Source of the DNA: an uncultured Lachnospiraceae bacterium
GTDB lineage: Bacteria > Bacillota > Clostridia > Lachnospirales > Lachnospiraceae
NCBI GenBank assembly: GCA_910589635.1
Contig: CAJUTD010000003.1
Location: forward strand, 84,283 to 114,395
Direction of reading: 5' to 3'
Length of the DNA stretch: 30,113 nucleotides
The position numbers and the translations under genes are program-made. Shown here piece after piece: positions 1 to 6,389 of the stretch. The number at the start of each line of letters is the position of its first letter. The stretch's first letter is position 1. A model generated the notes under the pieces. It ran no database searches and was not told where the DNA came from. It saw only the letters and a list, made by a program, of their open reading frames with translations.

Positions 1-2
1 CG

Positions 3-71
3 GAAGCGCAACTTGAACAGGCAAGAAAAAATTTTTTGAAAGCCCGAACTGTTGGACGTAATTCGGGGTAA
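3..71 (+). CDS. 3' end of an upstream gene (partial)
   Basis: The frame is open from the window edge and ends in TAA at 69-71. It gives 22 residues, beginning EAQLEQARKNF, that look like a charged helical protein tail. The gene starts outside the window, so its function cannot be told. It lies about 95 bases upstream of the phage-like early genes on the same strand and could belong to the same element. Confidence 0.4.
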   Translation, partial: EAQLEQARKNFLKARTVGRNSG

Positions 72-165
72 ATTCAAACGAAAACCCATTCAAGGTAGAT
101 TTATCAGGGCAAGAGGGTAAAAAGGATTTTTTATAGTTAAGACAACAGGGAAAGGAGATGGCAAC

Positions 166-411
166 ATGGGAATGCTGTGTGCAAAGATAGACGTGATTGT
201 CTGTGCCATGTGTGAGAGCTGCCTGACACCCCATGAGCTGGCAGAGAAAGCCGGGGTGAGCGTGAACATCATCTACCGGATGCGCCGGGGCTTCCTGGTG
301 AAAATGGACGCTTTTGGGAAGGTATGCCGGGCGCTGGGGATTGACTGTAAGGATGTCATTGATTTTGAGCGGGTGCAGCAGTACCAGGGCAGGAAAGGAG
401 TGGCAGAGTGA
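166..411 (+). CDS. small helix-turn-helix protein of the phage-like element
   Basis: This is an 81-residue protein. Residues about 20-55 (LTPHELAEKAGVSVNIIYRMRRG) read as a helix-turn-helix of the XRE/Cro type: a first helix, the AGVS turn, then a basic recognition helix. The remainder, including CRALGIDCKDVIDF, fits the closing helices of that fold. An AAAGGAG ribosome binding site at 150-156 supports the ATG at 166; an ATG at 172 is an alternative. The stop overlaps the GTG of the next gene, so the two are probably translated together. It likely binds DNA as a small element-encoded regulator. Targets are unknown, and it is short for a full repressor. Confidence 0.7.
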   Translation: MGMLCAKIDVIVCAMCESCLTPHELAEKAGVSVNIIYRMRRGFLVKMDAFGKVCRALGIDCKDVIDFERVQQYQGRKGVAE

Positions 412-1079
412 GCGTATACGAAAAACTGCTTTTGGTGCAGACGGAACTGAAAGCACCGAAGAGCCAGCGGAACGACTTTGGAAATTTCAACTACCGCAGC
501 TGTGAGGATATACTAGAAGCAGTAAAGCCCCTGCTGCACAAAGCCAATGCAGTATTGATGATATTAGACGATATTGTCACGGCCGGCAATCGGTTTTATG
601 TTAAGGCAACTGCAACGTTCCAAGATGTGGAATCAGGAGGGCAGGTGACCGCCTGGGGATATGCCAGGGAGCCGGAGAACCGCCCCAAAATGGACGAAGC
701 ACAGGTTACAGGGTCATCTTCCAGCTATGCGAGGAAATATGCCTTAAACGGCTTATTCTGTATTGACGATACCAAAGACCCTGATGTTACAAATACAGGG
801 CAGAAACAGGATGCACCCAGGGCGCCGAAAAAGGCTGACCCAGGGCAGCAGAGGCTTACTCCTGGGGAGTTGGAAACCTTAAGCCGTGAGGCAGACAGCA
901 AAGGCGTGGGACATGCCACCATCTGCCAGAGGTATGGGAAAAAGAGCCTGAATGACCTCACAGTGGTCGAATTTAAGAAAGCGATGTCTGCATTGTCCAA
1001 GATGCCGGACAAGACCCCGGAGGACTTCAATGCAGGGTATGGGCAGTACGCAATATTTGAGGATGTGCCGTTTCGGTAG
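408..1079 (+). CDS. ERF-family single-strand annealing recombinase
   Basis: The 223-residue protein resembles the ERF family, phage single-strand annealing proteins that pair complementary strands during phage replication and recombination. Visible family features are the N-terminal segment VQTELKAPKSQRNDFGNFNYR, the AVKPLL segment, a central beta-rich region, and the conserved GSSSSYARKYAL block at about residues 101-112 followed by LFCIDDTKDPD. The C-terminal third, after residue 125, is Lys/Pro-rich and then helical, as is usual for the variable ERF tail. The start is GTG at 408 and overlaps the previous TGA; AGGAAAGGAG at 391-400 is a good ribosome binding site. The neighbouring initiator and helicase loader make this a phage-style replication module. 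Confidence 0.88.
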   Translation: MSVYEKLLLVQTELKAPKSQRNDFGNFNYRSCEDILEAVKPLLHKANAVLMILDDIVTAGNRFYVKATATFQDVESGGQVTAWGYAREPENRPKMDEAQVTGSSSSYARKYALNGLFCIDDTKDPDVTNTGQKQDAPRAPKKADPGQQRLTPGELETLSREADSKGVGHATICQRYGKKSLNDLTVVEFKKAMSALSKMPDKTPEDFNAGYGQYAIFEDVPFR

Positions 1080-1098
1080 GAAGGAGATTTGATGTATT

Positions 1099-1857
1099 AT
1101 GGACAGTCATGATGTTACAAAAAAACCTAGCTTTCTCGTCTATTATGACAATGAAGTCGTTGTATTGCGGCTTACGGATGATGAAGCGGGGAGGCTGTTT
1201 AAGTCACTATTCCCTTATGGGAAAGAGAGTATTAAGCCGGATTTCGAGGAAAGCCCCGCCCTTGCCATGGCTTTTGATATCCTGAGTATGGCAATAGACA
1301 GGGACAAGGAAAAATATGTAAAACGTTGTGAGAAAAACCGGGAGAATATCGGGAAGCGATGGGCTAAAACTGGTAAGCAATCGAATACGAACCTATACGA
1401 TAGTAAGCAATCGAATACGAATTATACCGATAAGGATATGGATAAGGATATGGATAAGGATAAGGATAAGGGGAGGGATAGTATTAATTATCGGCAAATA
1501 GCTAATATGTACAATGAGATTTGCATCTCATTCCCCCGTCTGACTAAATTATCCGATTCCAGAAAGAAAGCAATAAAAGCCAGATTGAAGCAGTACAGCG
1601 TTGAGGATTTTAAGAGGCTTTTTACCATGGCAGAGGAAAGCAGCTTCCTAAAAGGGCAGAATAACCGGAACTGGCTAGCTAATTTTGATTGGCTTATAAG
1701 GGACGCAAACATGGCGAAGGTGCTTGACGGGAACTATGCGGATAAGAGGAGCGTGCAGCAGGATAAGGCGTTTTATGAGGCAGAGCAGCCGGATTACCTG
1801 AAATACTTAAACACGGAGCTCACCCCGGAAGAGAAAGCCATACTGGGCGAAGAGTAG
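1099..1857 (+). CDS. phage replication initiator / replisome organizer-like protein
   Basis: The 252-residue protein has a conserved N-terminal domain (about residues 8-92, with LTDDEAGRLFKSLFPYG and IDRDKEKYVKRCEKNREN) like the DUF6291-type domain at the start of many Firmicutes phage replication proteins. A low-complexity hydrophilic linker follows (about 92-130, SKQSNTN repeated and KDMDKDMDKDKDKG). The C-terminal part (about 130-210) has the LTKLSDSRKKAIKARL and FLKGQNNRNWLANFDWLIR segments typical of replication initiators that hand over to DnaC. The linker is encoded by direct repeats that may be the origin. AAGGAGAT at 1081-1088 precedes the start with a rather long spacing. The neighbouring helicase loader supports the role. 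Confidence 0.75.
   Translation: MDSHDVTKKPSFLVYYDNEVVVLRLTDDEAGRLFKSLFPYGKESIKPDFEESPALAMAFDILSMAIDRDKEKYVKRCEKNRENIGKRWAKTGKQSNTNLYDSKQSNTNYTDKDMDKDMDKDKDKGRDSINYRQIANMYNEICISFPRLTKLSDSRKKAIKARLKQYSVEDFKRLFTMAEESSFLKGQNNRNWLANFDWLIRDANMAKVLDGNYADKRSVQQDKAFYEAEQPDYLKYLNTELTPEEKAILGEE
1373..1470 (+). repeat. direct repeats inside the initiator gene (candidate origin)
   Basis: Two 30-bp units lie head to tail at 1373-1402 and 1403-1432. Their first 19 bases, beginning GTAAGCAATCGAATACGA, are identical and their ends diverge. They are followed at about 1431-1470 by a 12-bp purine-rich repeat (GATAAGGATATG-like, about three copies). The repeats keep the reading frame and encode the hydrophilic linker. 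Phage initiator genes often carry the iterons they bind, as in lambda O, so an origin is a reasonable inference, but simple coding repeats are also possible. Confidence 0.5.
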
Positions 1858-1867
1858 GGGGATGGGG

Positions 1868-2815
1868 ATGGATAGAAAACCGATAGGGTATTTTGCGGCA
1901 CATAGGGTATTAAAGCCTGGGGGGAACAGTTACAGGGCTGTCCCTATGAGCGGGGAAGTGCTCACCGAACGCAGGCGGTATATGCGCGGCATACTGAAGT
2001 ACACCAGGTTCCGCACAGCAAGCAATGACGACCTTGACAATATGCTGCTTTACCCGGCAGGCGACGCATACATCGTGCAGGATGCAGGCGGTTATGATTT
2101 TTACCTCATGCCCGGGAAGGTAAGCCGGGAGCTTGCCCAGGAGAGGAAGGAAAGGACATTAATCCCTTTGGAATACAAGGGGAAGATGATGAAAGACTTT
2201 GACTGGGGCATATATGGGTGTGACGCCTCCACCCAGAAAAAGACAGCGCTGTCCTTCCTGCTGCACTTTGAGAAATACCGGGAAAAGGGCATGGGGCTTT
2301 ACATCTTCTCAAACACAAAAGGGAGCGGCAAGACAATGCTGTCATGCATCCTCCTAAACGAGATTAGCGAACGCTACGGCATAAACAGCAAGTTCATAAG
2401 CGTGTATGACTACCTGGACGCCACGAAGAAAAAATATGGGGGCGCTGCGGAAAGTGCGGATATAGCGAAAGAGGCTGAGCTTTTAGCCGTGGACGACATA
2501 GGGGCGCAGATGGGGAAAGAGTGGATAGACAGCACGTTTTATGAGCTGGTGGATTACCGTTATGCCGGCAGGAAGCCGACCATCTACACAAGCAACCTGC
2601 CCCCTGAACGCTTGGGCATGGATGAAAGGACCATAGACCGCATGGAGCGCAATACTGTCCTGCTGAACCTCCCGGAGAGGGCGGTCAGGAAAGAGCTTGG
2701 AAGGAAAGAGAAAGAAGCATTTATGAAACAGATAGGAATGGAAATGCCCCAACCAGGGCGGCAACCCTGGCAGGGGCAGGGCACAGCCGGAGCCGTACAC
2801 ATCACAGATACATAA
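1868..2815 (+). CDS. DnaC/IstB-type helicase-loading ATPase
   Basis: This is an AAA+ ATPase of about 315 residues. The Walker A motif is TKGSGKTML (near residue 150), Walker B is LLAVDDIGAQ (near 207), and a sensor segment IYTSNLPPERL lies near 240, followed by the arginine-rich DERTIDRMERN region. These are the hallmarks of DnaC/DnaI helicase loaders, which place the replicative helicase on phage origins. The N-terminal 95 residues are probably the helicase or initiator contact domain. Two ATGs are possible, at 1862 and 1868. I chose 1868 because AGGGGG at 1856-1861 then has normal spacing; 1862 would leave none. The C-terminus is Gln/Pro/Gly-rich. It sits 10 bases after the initiator gene. 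Confidence 0.88.
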   Translation: MDRKPIGYFAAHRVLKPGGNSYRAVPMSGEVLTERRRYMRGILKYTRFRTASNDDLDNMLLYPAGDAYIVQDAGGYDFYLMPGKVSRELAQERKERTLIPLEYKGKMMKDFDWGIYGCDASTQKKTALSFLLHFEKYREKGMGLYIFSNTKGSGKTMLSCILLNEISERYGINSKFISVYDYLDATKKKYGGAAESADIAKEAELLAVDDIGAQMGKEWIDSTFYELVDYRYAGRKPTIYTSNLPPERLGMDERTIDRMERNTVLLNLPERAVRKELGRKEKEAFMKQIGMEMPQPGRQPWQGQGTAGAVHITDT

Positions 2816-2847
2816 TACCACGGTTCCCGGCAGAAAGGAAAGGGAAA

Positions 2848-3411
2848 ATGAAAATAAAAAGAATACATCAGGAAGGGCTTACGGAAAAACATATTTTCCA
2901 ACTAAAATTTTTATACCAGACAGACCCAGGAAAGTTTGTGGTAGTCGCAGACCAAAAGGAAGAAATCTTGTATGTAAACCGCACTGTGCCGCAAAAGGAT
3001 ATCGAAGGGTTTTTAGAAGTGGCGATGTTCCCTGAACATTGGGTAGCTGATGGAGAAACGGGGAAAGGGAGGTTCCTTGAATATGTCTACAAGAAATATG
3101 GCGATGCGGCATACAGGGTGCTGCTTGATTCCCATAAATGGCATATGCGGCAGATGGAAAAGCGCAGGGCAGAGGAAAAAGCAAAGGCTGTACTGCCGCT
3201 GATTGAAAAAGAGGCTGTGAGTGAGAACCCGGTTGTCGGATATGATGAAAGGCTGCTGTCTGAAATCTGGCGTACCGGATGCAGGCTTGGCAGGAAGACG
3301 CCGAAGAACGTGGCAACCTATGGGAGCGTGTACCTGTTTTACCTTGGCTACCTCATGGGGGCGGGGATGCTTGAGGGCTGCCCCGGCATCAACGGCAAGG
3401 GGGAGTCATGA
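2848..3411 (+). CDS. phage-element protein of unknown function
   Basis: The 187-residue protein resembles no family I can name. It is soluble and mixed alpha/beta, with an N-terminal segment KFVVVADQKEEILYVNR, a charged helical middle (about 95-130, MRQMEKRRAEEKAKAVLPLIEKE) and a compact C-terminal part rich in Gly and Tyr (YGSVYLFYLGYLMGAG). GGAAAGGG at about 2835-2842 serves as the ribosome binding site. Its stop overlaps the start of the next gene (ATGA). Its position between the helicase loader and the structural genes suggests an accessory protein of the element; nothing in the sequence shows what it does. Confidence 0.65.
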   Translation: MKIKRIHQEGLTEKHIFQLKFLYQTDPGKFVVVADQKEEILYVNRTVPQKDIEGFLEVAMFPEHWVADGETGKGRFLEYVYKKYGDAAYRVLLDSHKWHMRQMEKRRAEEKAKAVLPLIEKEAVSENPVVGYDERLLSEIWRTGCRLGRKTPKNVATYGSVYLFYLGYLMGAGMLEGCPGINGKGES

Positions 3412-3677
3412 CGAAAATCAAGGTGTCTTTCCAGGAGGACAGGGAGCTAGAGGCAGTCCTTGGGCTGCTGCGCCCTGCAGTCAAGTCATGCAAGGTAGCC
3501 AAAATGCAGCAGGGGAAGTACAAGAGGGCATACATAGAGCTGCAGGAAGGACAGGGGGACGCGCCCCGCCATCTATCAGTACAAACAAGACACCCTAAAA
3601 AAGGGGTTGGAAAAAGTGGGTTGCAATTTTGGGGTACATCTGTTATAATTGCCCCAGGGCAAACAGAATATTGTTAG
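3408..3677 (+). CDS. small unknown phage-element protein
   Basis: The 89-residue frame starts at an ATG overlapping the previous stop (ATGA). Its first 50 residues (MTKIKVSFQEDRELEAVLGLL, then KSCKVAKMQQGKYKRAYIELQ) look like a compact two-strand, one-helix protein of a type common near phage replication genes. The remaining 35 residues or so are low in secondary-structure signal and overlap a consensus promoter at 3621-3649. The natural protein may once have ended sooner, with the present tail being read-through into the control region. The function is unknown. Confidence 0.6.
   Translation: MTKIKVSFQEDRELEAVLGLLRPAVKSCKVAKMQQGKYKRAYIELQEGQGDAPRHLSVQTRHPKKGVGKSGLQFWGTSVIIAPGQTEYC
3621..3649 (+). 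promoter_or_regulatory. strong SigA-type promoter for the structured RNA
   Basis: The -35 is TTGCAA (3621-3626), the spacer is 17 bp, and the -10 is a perfect TATAAT (3644-3649). Transcription should begin near 3656. The promoter lies in the 3' end of the preceding reading frame and points at the hairpin region 3682-3797. Confidence 0.75.
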
Positions 3678-3797
3678 TACCCCAGACCAGGTGCATATTG
3701 GTTAATCCTTCCTGTATATGCCTGGGTTCTGGAAGCCATACAGGGGCGCGGGAATGGTTTTTCTGCATTTGCAGGATGCCGTTTCCGCGCCCTTTTT
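3656..3797 (+). ncRNA. candidate structured small RNA or attenuated leader ahead of the capsid genes
   Basis: Between a consensus promoter and a terminator-like hairpin lies about 140 nt with no convincing gene. It folds into a long imperfect hairpin at 3682-3732, in which CCAGA pairs with TCTGG and GCATAT (3693-3698) pairs with ATATGC (3716-3721), followed by the terminator stem at 3744-3792. It resembles no RNA family I can name. It could be a free small RNA, or the leader of the scaffold-capsid operon in which the terminator must be read through for late expression. A shadow frame at 3629-3829 has no ribosome binding site. Confidence 0.5.
3744..3797 (+). terminator. intrinsic terminator upstream of the scaffold gene
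   Basis: A 14-bp stem forms between 3744-3757 (GGGCGCGGGAATGG) and 3779-3792 (CCGTTTCCGCGCCC), with two G-T pairs. A small inner hairpin (CTGCA/TGCAG) sits in its loop, and TTTTT follows at 3793-3797. This is a textbook rho-independent terminator shape. Confidence 0.75.
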
Positions 3798-3801
3798 CTG
3801 T

Positions 3802-3830
3802 TTGCCCGCCTAACCCAATCCCCCTATAAA
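3802..3830 (+). promoter_or_regulatory. possible second promoter for the scaffold-capsid genes
   Basis: TTGCCC (3802-3807), a 17-bp spacer and TATAAA (3825-3830) lie just after the terminator and about 66 bases before the scaffold start. The -35 is only a partial match. If active, it would let the capsid genes be expressed without read-through from 3656. Confidence 0.4.
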
Positions 3831-3895
3831 AGCACCCGGGCATGTGCCGAAACTGCCCAAATAAGTCTACTGGACGTTAAACAGGAGAAGGGCAT

Positions 3896-4327
3896 ATGGA
3901 GAACAACGAAAGCATGGAAAGCACAGACGCTTGCGGCATGGAGCCGGATAAGGCAGGGAAAGAGGAAAGGCTGTTCACCCAGGAAGAAGTCAACGGCTTC
4001 ATCCAGTCCCGGCTTGGGCAGATGAAGAAGCAGGCAGCCAAGGAAAGCGCGGCGGAACTCGGCCAGAGGGAAAAGGAACTGGAAGCCAGGGAAATGCGCC
4101 TGGCAGTCCGGGAGGAACTGGAAAAGAGAGGGATGCCGAAAGGGCTGTCGGAGGTCGTGAGCGGTTCCAGCCTGGAGGAGATAGGCAGCAAGCTGGACAA
4201 GATAAATGAAATCTACGGAAAAAAAGACGGTGCGGAGGAAGGGGGCGCCCGGGGGTTCCAAATTGGCAGCGGCCAAGGGGAAGAATCCCAGATGGACGCA
4301 CTCAGGGAAGCATTCGGTCTTAGTTAG
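3896..4327 (+). CDS. phage scaffold protein (DUF4355/gp20-like)
   Basis: The 143-residue, highly charged protein begins with an acidic Met/Glu-rich segment, then FTQEEVNGFIQSRLGQMKKQ, then a long coiled coil at about residues 38-85 (ELGQREKELEAREMRLAVREELEKRG), and ends in a flexible Gly/Gln-rich tail with DALREAFGLS. This architecture is typical of Siphovirus scaffold proteins, which assemble inside the procapsid and leave before DNA fills it. The gene lies 11 bases before the major capsid gene, the usual order. An AGGAG at 3882-3886 sets the start. The assignment rests on architecture and position rather than a catalytic motif. Confidence 0.85.
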   Translation: MENNESMESTDACGMEPDKAGKEERLFTQEEVNGFIQSRLGQMKKQAAKESAAELGQREKELEAREMRLAVREELEKRGMPKGLSEVVSGSSLEEIGSKLDKINEIYGKKDGAEEGGARGFQIGSGQGEESQMDALREAFGLS

Positions 4328-4338
4328 GAGTTAGCGGT

Positions 4339-5196
4339 ATGGCAATTGAATTAGCTACAAAATATCTGCCGTATGTGGATGAACTTTTCAGCACGGAAAG
4401 CAGGAAGAGCCTTGCGACGAACCAGGACTTTAGCTGGACAGGGGCTCATACAGTAAAAGTATACAGCATAGGGACATCTGACATGAACGATTATGACAGG
4501 AATGGGGAAGTGGACGGGCTGAACAGGTACGGAAAGCCCAAAGACCTGGACGCGACAACGCAGGAATTCACGCTTTCCAAAGACCGTTCCTTTACGTTCA
4601 TCATAGACAGGCTGGACAAGGATGAGACCGCAGGCGCATTAAATGGCGCGTCGGCTCTCGCAAGGCAAACCCGGCAGGTGAGCATCCCGGAAGTGGATGC
4701 CTATGTCTATGGGAAAATCGCGGCAGGGGCAGGGCATAAGCCTGCGGCGGTGGAGCTCACGCCGGAGAATATTTACACAGAAGTCATAAAGGCAGGGAAT
4801 GCCATGGATAACGCCGAGGTGCCGGAGACAGGCAGGGTGCTTCTTGTGCCGCCGGACACATACCTACTTATGAAGCAGTGCAGGGACATCACCATGGAGA
4901 CAGACATTGGGAATGACCTGAGGCTGAAAGGGGTCATTTCCAACCTGGACGGCACAAGCGTTGTCAAGGTGCCTGCTGCACGCCTGCCGAAAAGCACAGG
5001 GTTCATCCTCTGCCACCCGGTCGCGACGGTCGCCCCGGTGAAGCTGGAAAGCTACAAGGTGCATGAAGACCCGCCCGGGATTAACGGGACATTGGTGGAA
5101 GGGCGTATCTGCTATGATGCCTTTGTCTTAAAAAATAAGGCGAAAGCCATCTACCTGCAGAAGGTAAAAGCAGGAACTGCTATAGAAAACGAATAG
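4339..5196 (+). CDS. phage major capsid protein
   Basis: The 285-residue protein resembles Firmicutes phage major capsid proteins of the HK97-like fold. Recognisable segments are the N-terminal ELATKYLPYVDELF, the FSWTGAHTVKVYSIG strand region, the TLSKDRSFTFIIDRLDKDET extension, the IPEVDAYVYGKIA spine helix, GRVLLVPPDTYLLMKQ, and a C-terminal A-domain-like stretch ending CYDAFVLKNKAKAIYLQ. It has no obvious N-terminal protease-processed arm, consistent with a separate scaffold. It should build the icosahedral shell with the upstream scaffold. No portal, terminase or head-tail connector gene is adjacent, which is unusual. Translation probably follows scaffold translation from GGAG at about 4326. 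Confidence 0.92.
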   Translation: MAIELATKYLPYVDELFSTESRKSLATNQDFSWTGAHTVKVYSIGTSDMNDYDRNGEVDGLNRYGKPKDLDATTQEFTLSKDRSFTFIIDRLDKDETAGALNGASALARQTRQVSIPEVDAYVYGKIAAGAGHKPAAVELTPENIYTEVIKAGNAMDNAEVPETGRVLLVPPDTYLLMKQCRDITMETDIGNDLRLKGVISNLDGTSVVKVPAARLPKSTGFILCHPVATVAPVKLESYKVHEDPPGINGTLVEGRICYDAFVLKNKAKAIYLQKVKAGTAIENE

Positions 5197-5200
5197 GAGG

Positions 5201-5240
5201 AAATCCCTGTGTGGCTTATTAGGGCTGCATAGGGATTTTT
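5201..5240 (+). terminator. terminator-like hairpin after the capsid gene
   Basis: AAATCCCTGTGTGGC (5201-5215) can pair along all 15 positions with GCTGCATAGGGATTT (5224-5238), counting G-T pairs, with an 8-base loop and a run of T ending at 5240. It would separate capsid transcription from the sigma gene, or fold as a leader hairpin of the sigma gene. Confidence 0.55.
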
Positions 5241-5261
5241 ACTGATTGAGAGGGTGGTACC

Positions 5262-6128
5262 GTGGAGAATGAGCAGATTGTTATCCAGATCAATGCAGGG
5301 ATAGACACGGCAGAAAATATGCTGCTTTTGTATAATCGGATGAAAGGGCTTATTTATGCCATGGCAAAGCATTATTCAGGGCTGGCAGAATTAGAAGACC
5401 TGTTCCAGGAGGGATGCCTTGCATTGTATGAAGCAGTGGGGCATTATGACCCTGCTGCAAAGGTGAAGTTCTCAGGCTATGCAGGGACAGCCATAAAACG
5501 GCGAATGCTGCGCTATATCCGGGGGAACCATGACGTAGGCATACCAGAGTACATGCAGGCCCTTATAAGCCAGTACATGCAGCTGTGCACTTCCTTCCAG
5601 ATGAATTATGGCAGGAAGCCGTCAGAGCGGGAAACCAGGCGTTATTTAGGCTTAAGCAGGGAACAGGCGGTACAGGTGGAAAAAGCTGCTGGAATAGGCA
5701 AAATAGAAAGGCTGGACAGCCCAATCGGCAGTGGGGACGGAGAAATGACCCTGGGTGAAACCCTGGTCGGGGAAAAAGACCTGGAAGGGGATATACTGGA
5801 AGATATGTATCAGGAACAGCTAAAAGAGGCATTATGGGGAGCCGTGGACAGTCTCCCAGGAGAACAACCGGAGATTTTAAAGAAACGGTACCGGGAGGAT
5901 ATGACCTTAAAAGAAGCAGGAAAACGCTTAGGAATGAAAGTGGGAAAGGTCAGAAGTGAAGAGTATAAAGCCTTGAGAGGGCTTAGGATAGGGCACAGGC
6001 AGGAATTGATACACTTCCTGCCGGAATACTTGGAAGCAAAGGCATACGCTGGGAATGGAGTGGCAGTATTTAACCGTACCTGGACAAGCAGCACAGAAAG
6101 GGTTGCATTGATGTTAGAAAGCCCTTAA
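5262..6128 (+). CDS. sigma-70 family factor of the phage-like element
   Basis: This 288-residue sigma factor of the full region 2-3-4 type lacks region 1. Region 2 spans about residues 25-90: LIYAMAKHYSGLAELEDLFQEGCLALYEAV, then FSGYAGTAIKRRMLRYIRG, the core-binding and -10 recognition helices. A region 3-like segment follows (about 100-150, MNYGRKPSERETRRYLGLS). Region 4 is at about 190-235, with LPGEQPEILKKRYREDMTLKEAGKRLGMKVGKVRSEEYKALRGLR holding the -35-binding HTH. A 45-residue tail (AGNGVAVFNRTW...ERVALMLES) follows. The start is GTG at 5262. Such factors may direct late genes of the element. The upstream sequence contains a fortuitous T-box-like string. It is the last element gene before chromosomal genes. 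Confidence 0.85.
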   Translation: MENEQIVIQINAGIDTAENMLLLYNRMKGLIYAMAKHYSGLAELEDLFQEGCLALYEAVGHYDPAAKVKFSGYAGTAIKRRMLRYIRGNHDVGIPEYMQALISQYMQLCTSFQMNYGRKPSERETRRYLGLSREQAVQVEKAAGIGKIERLDSPIGSGDGEMTLGETLVGEKDLEGDILEDMYQEQLKEALWGAVDSLPGEQPEILKKRYREDMTLKEAGKRLGMKVGKVRSEEYKALRGLRIGHRQELIHFLPEYLEAKAYAGNGVAVFNRTWTSSTERVALMLESP

Positions 6129-6165
6129 TATTTATTAAGGGACGCCCTACTAGTAACGTACTAGT
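6122..6165. repeat. two adjacent inverted repeats at the element's right edge
   Basis: A perfect 9-bp hairpin, CCCTTAATA / TATTAAGGG (6122-6130 and 6133-6141), overlaps the sigma gene stop. Next to it lies ACTAGT-AACGT-ACTAGT (6149-6165). There is no T-tract, so a simple terminator is unlikely. The position, between the last phage-like gene and a bacterial operon, fits a recombination or attachment region, but no second att copy is visible in the window. Confidence 0.4.
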
Positions 6166-6216
6166 GACAGATTGCCCAGAAAAGCCGATAAATAAAGTGT
6201 TTTTTCTCCACAGTAT

Positions 6217-6270
6217 TTAAGAAATTATTAAGAAAATTTGTTAGCAATCATAAACGTTTTGTGATAAGAT
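6217..6270 (+). promoter_or_regulatory. direct-repeat operator and extended -10 promoter for the exporter operon
   Basis: TTAAGAAA occurs at 6217-6224 and again at 6228-6235. The 11-bp period puts both on the same helix face, as in sites of OmpR-family response regulators. A TGATAAGAT string (6262-6270) reads as an extended -10 about 30 bp downstream, with a poor -35, as expected of an activated promoter. The 6129-6389 gap otherwise shows no gene. Confidence 0.4.
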
Positions 6271-6389
6271 GGTTACTAATGATGGGGGAAACCGTCTGAA
6301 TGAAGCAGGTAAGGAAGCGGGAAATGACAGATGTTTCCTAAATTTAAACCGCTTGCTTGTGCCGGAAAGTGCGCAGAATGGAGGTAGGA

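Noticed and set aside
1373..1470. CRISPR-like 30-bp direct repeats
   Set aside because: There are only two units with no spacers, and they lie inside an intact gene.
3629..3829. 66-codon frames on both strands over the small RNA region
   Set aside because: They have no ribosome binding site and a Cys/Pro-rich composition. They span the promoter and the terminator stem, so RNA structure explains the region better.
5251..5265. T-box-like string AGGGTGGTACCGTGG
   Set aside because: It closely resembles the conserved T-box sequence, but it overlaps the GTG start of the sigma gene. The only hairpin lies upstream instead of downstream, and the place for stem I is inside the capsid gene. It is probably coincidence.
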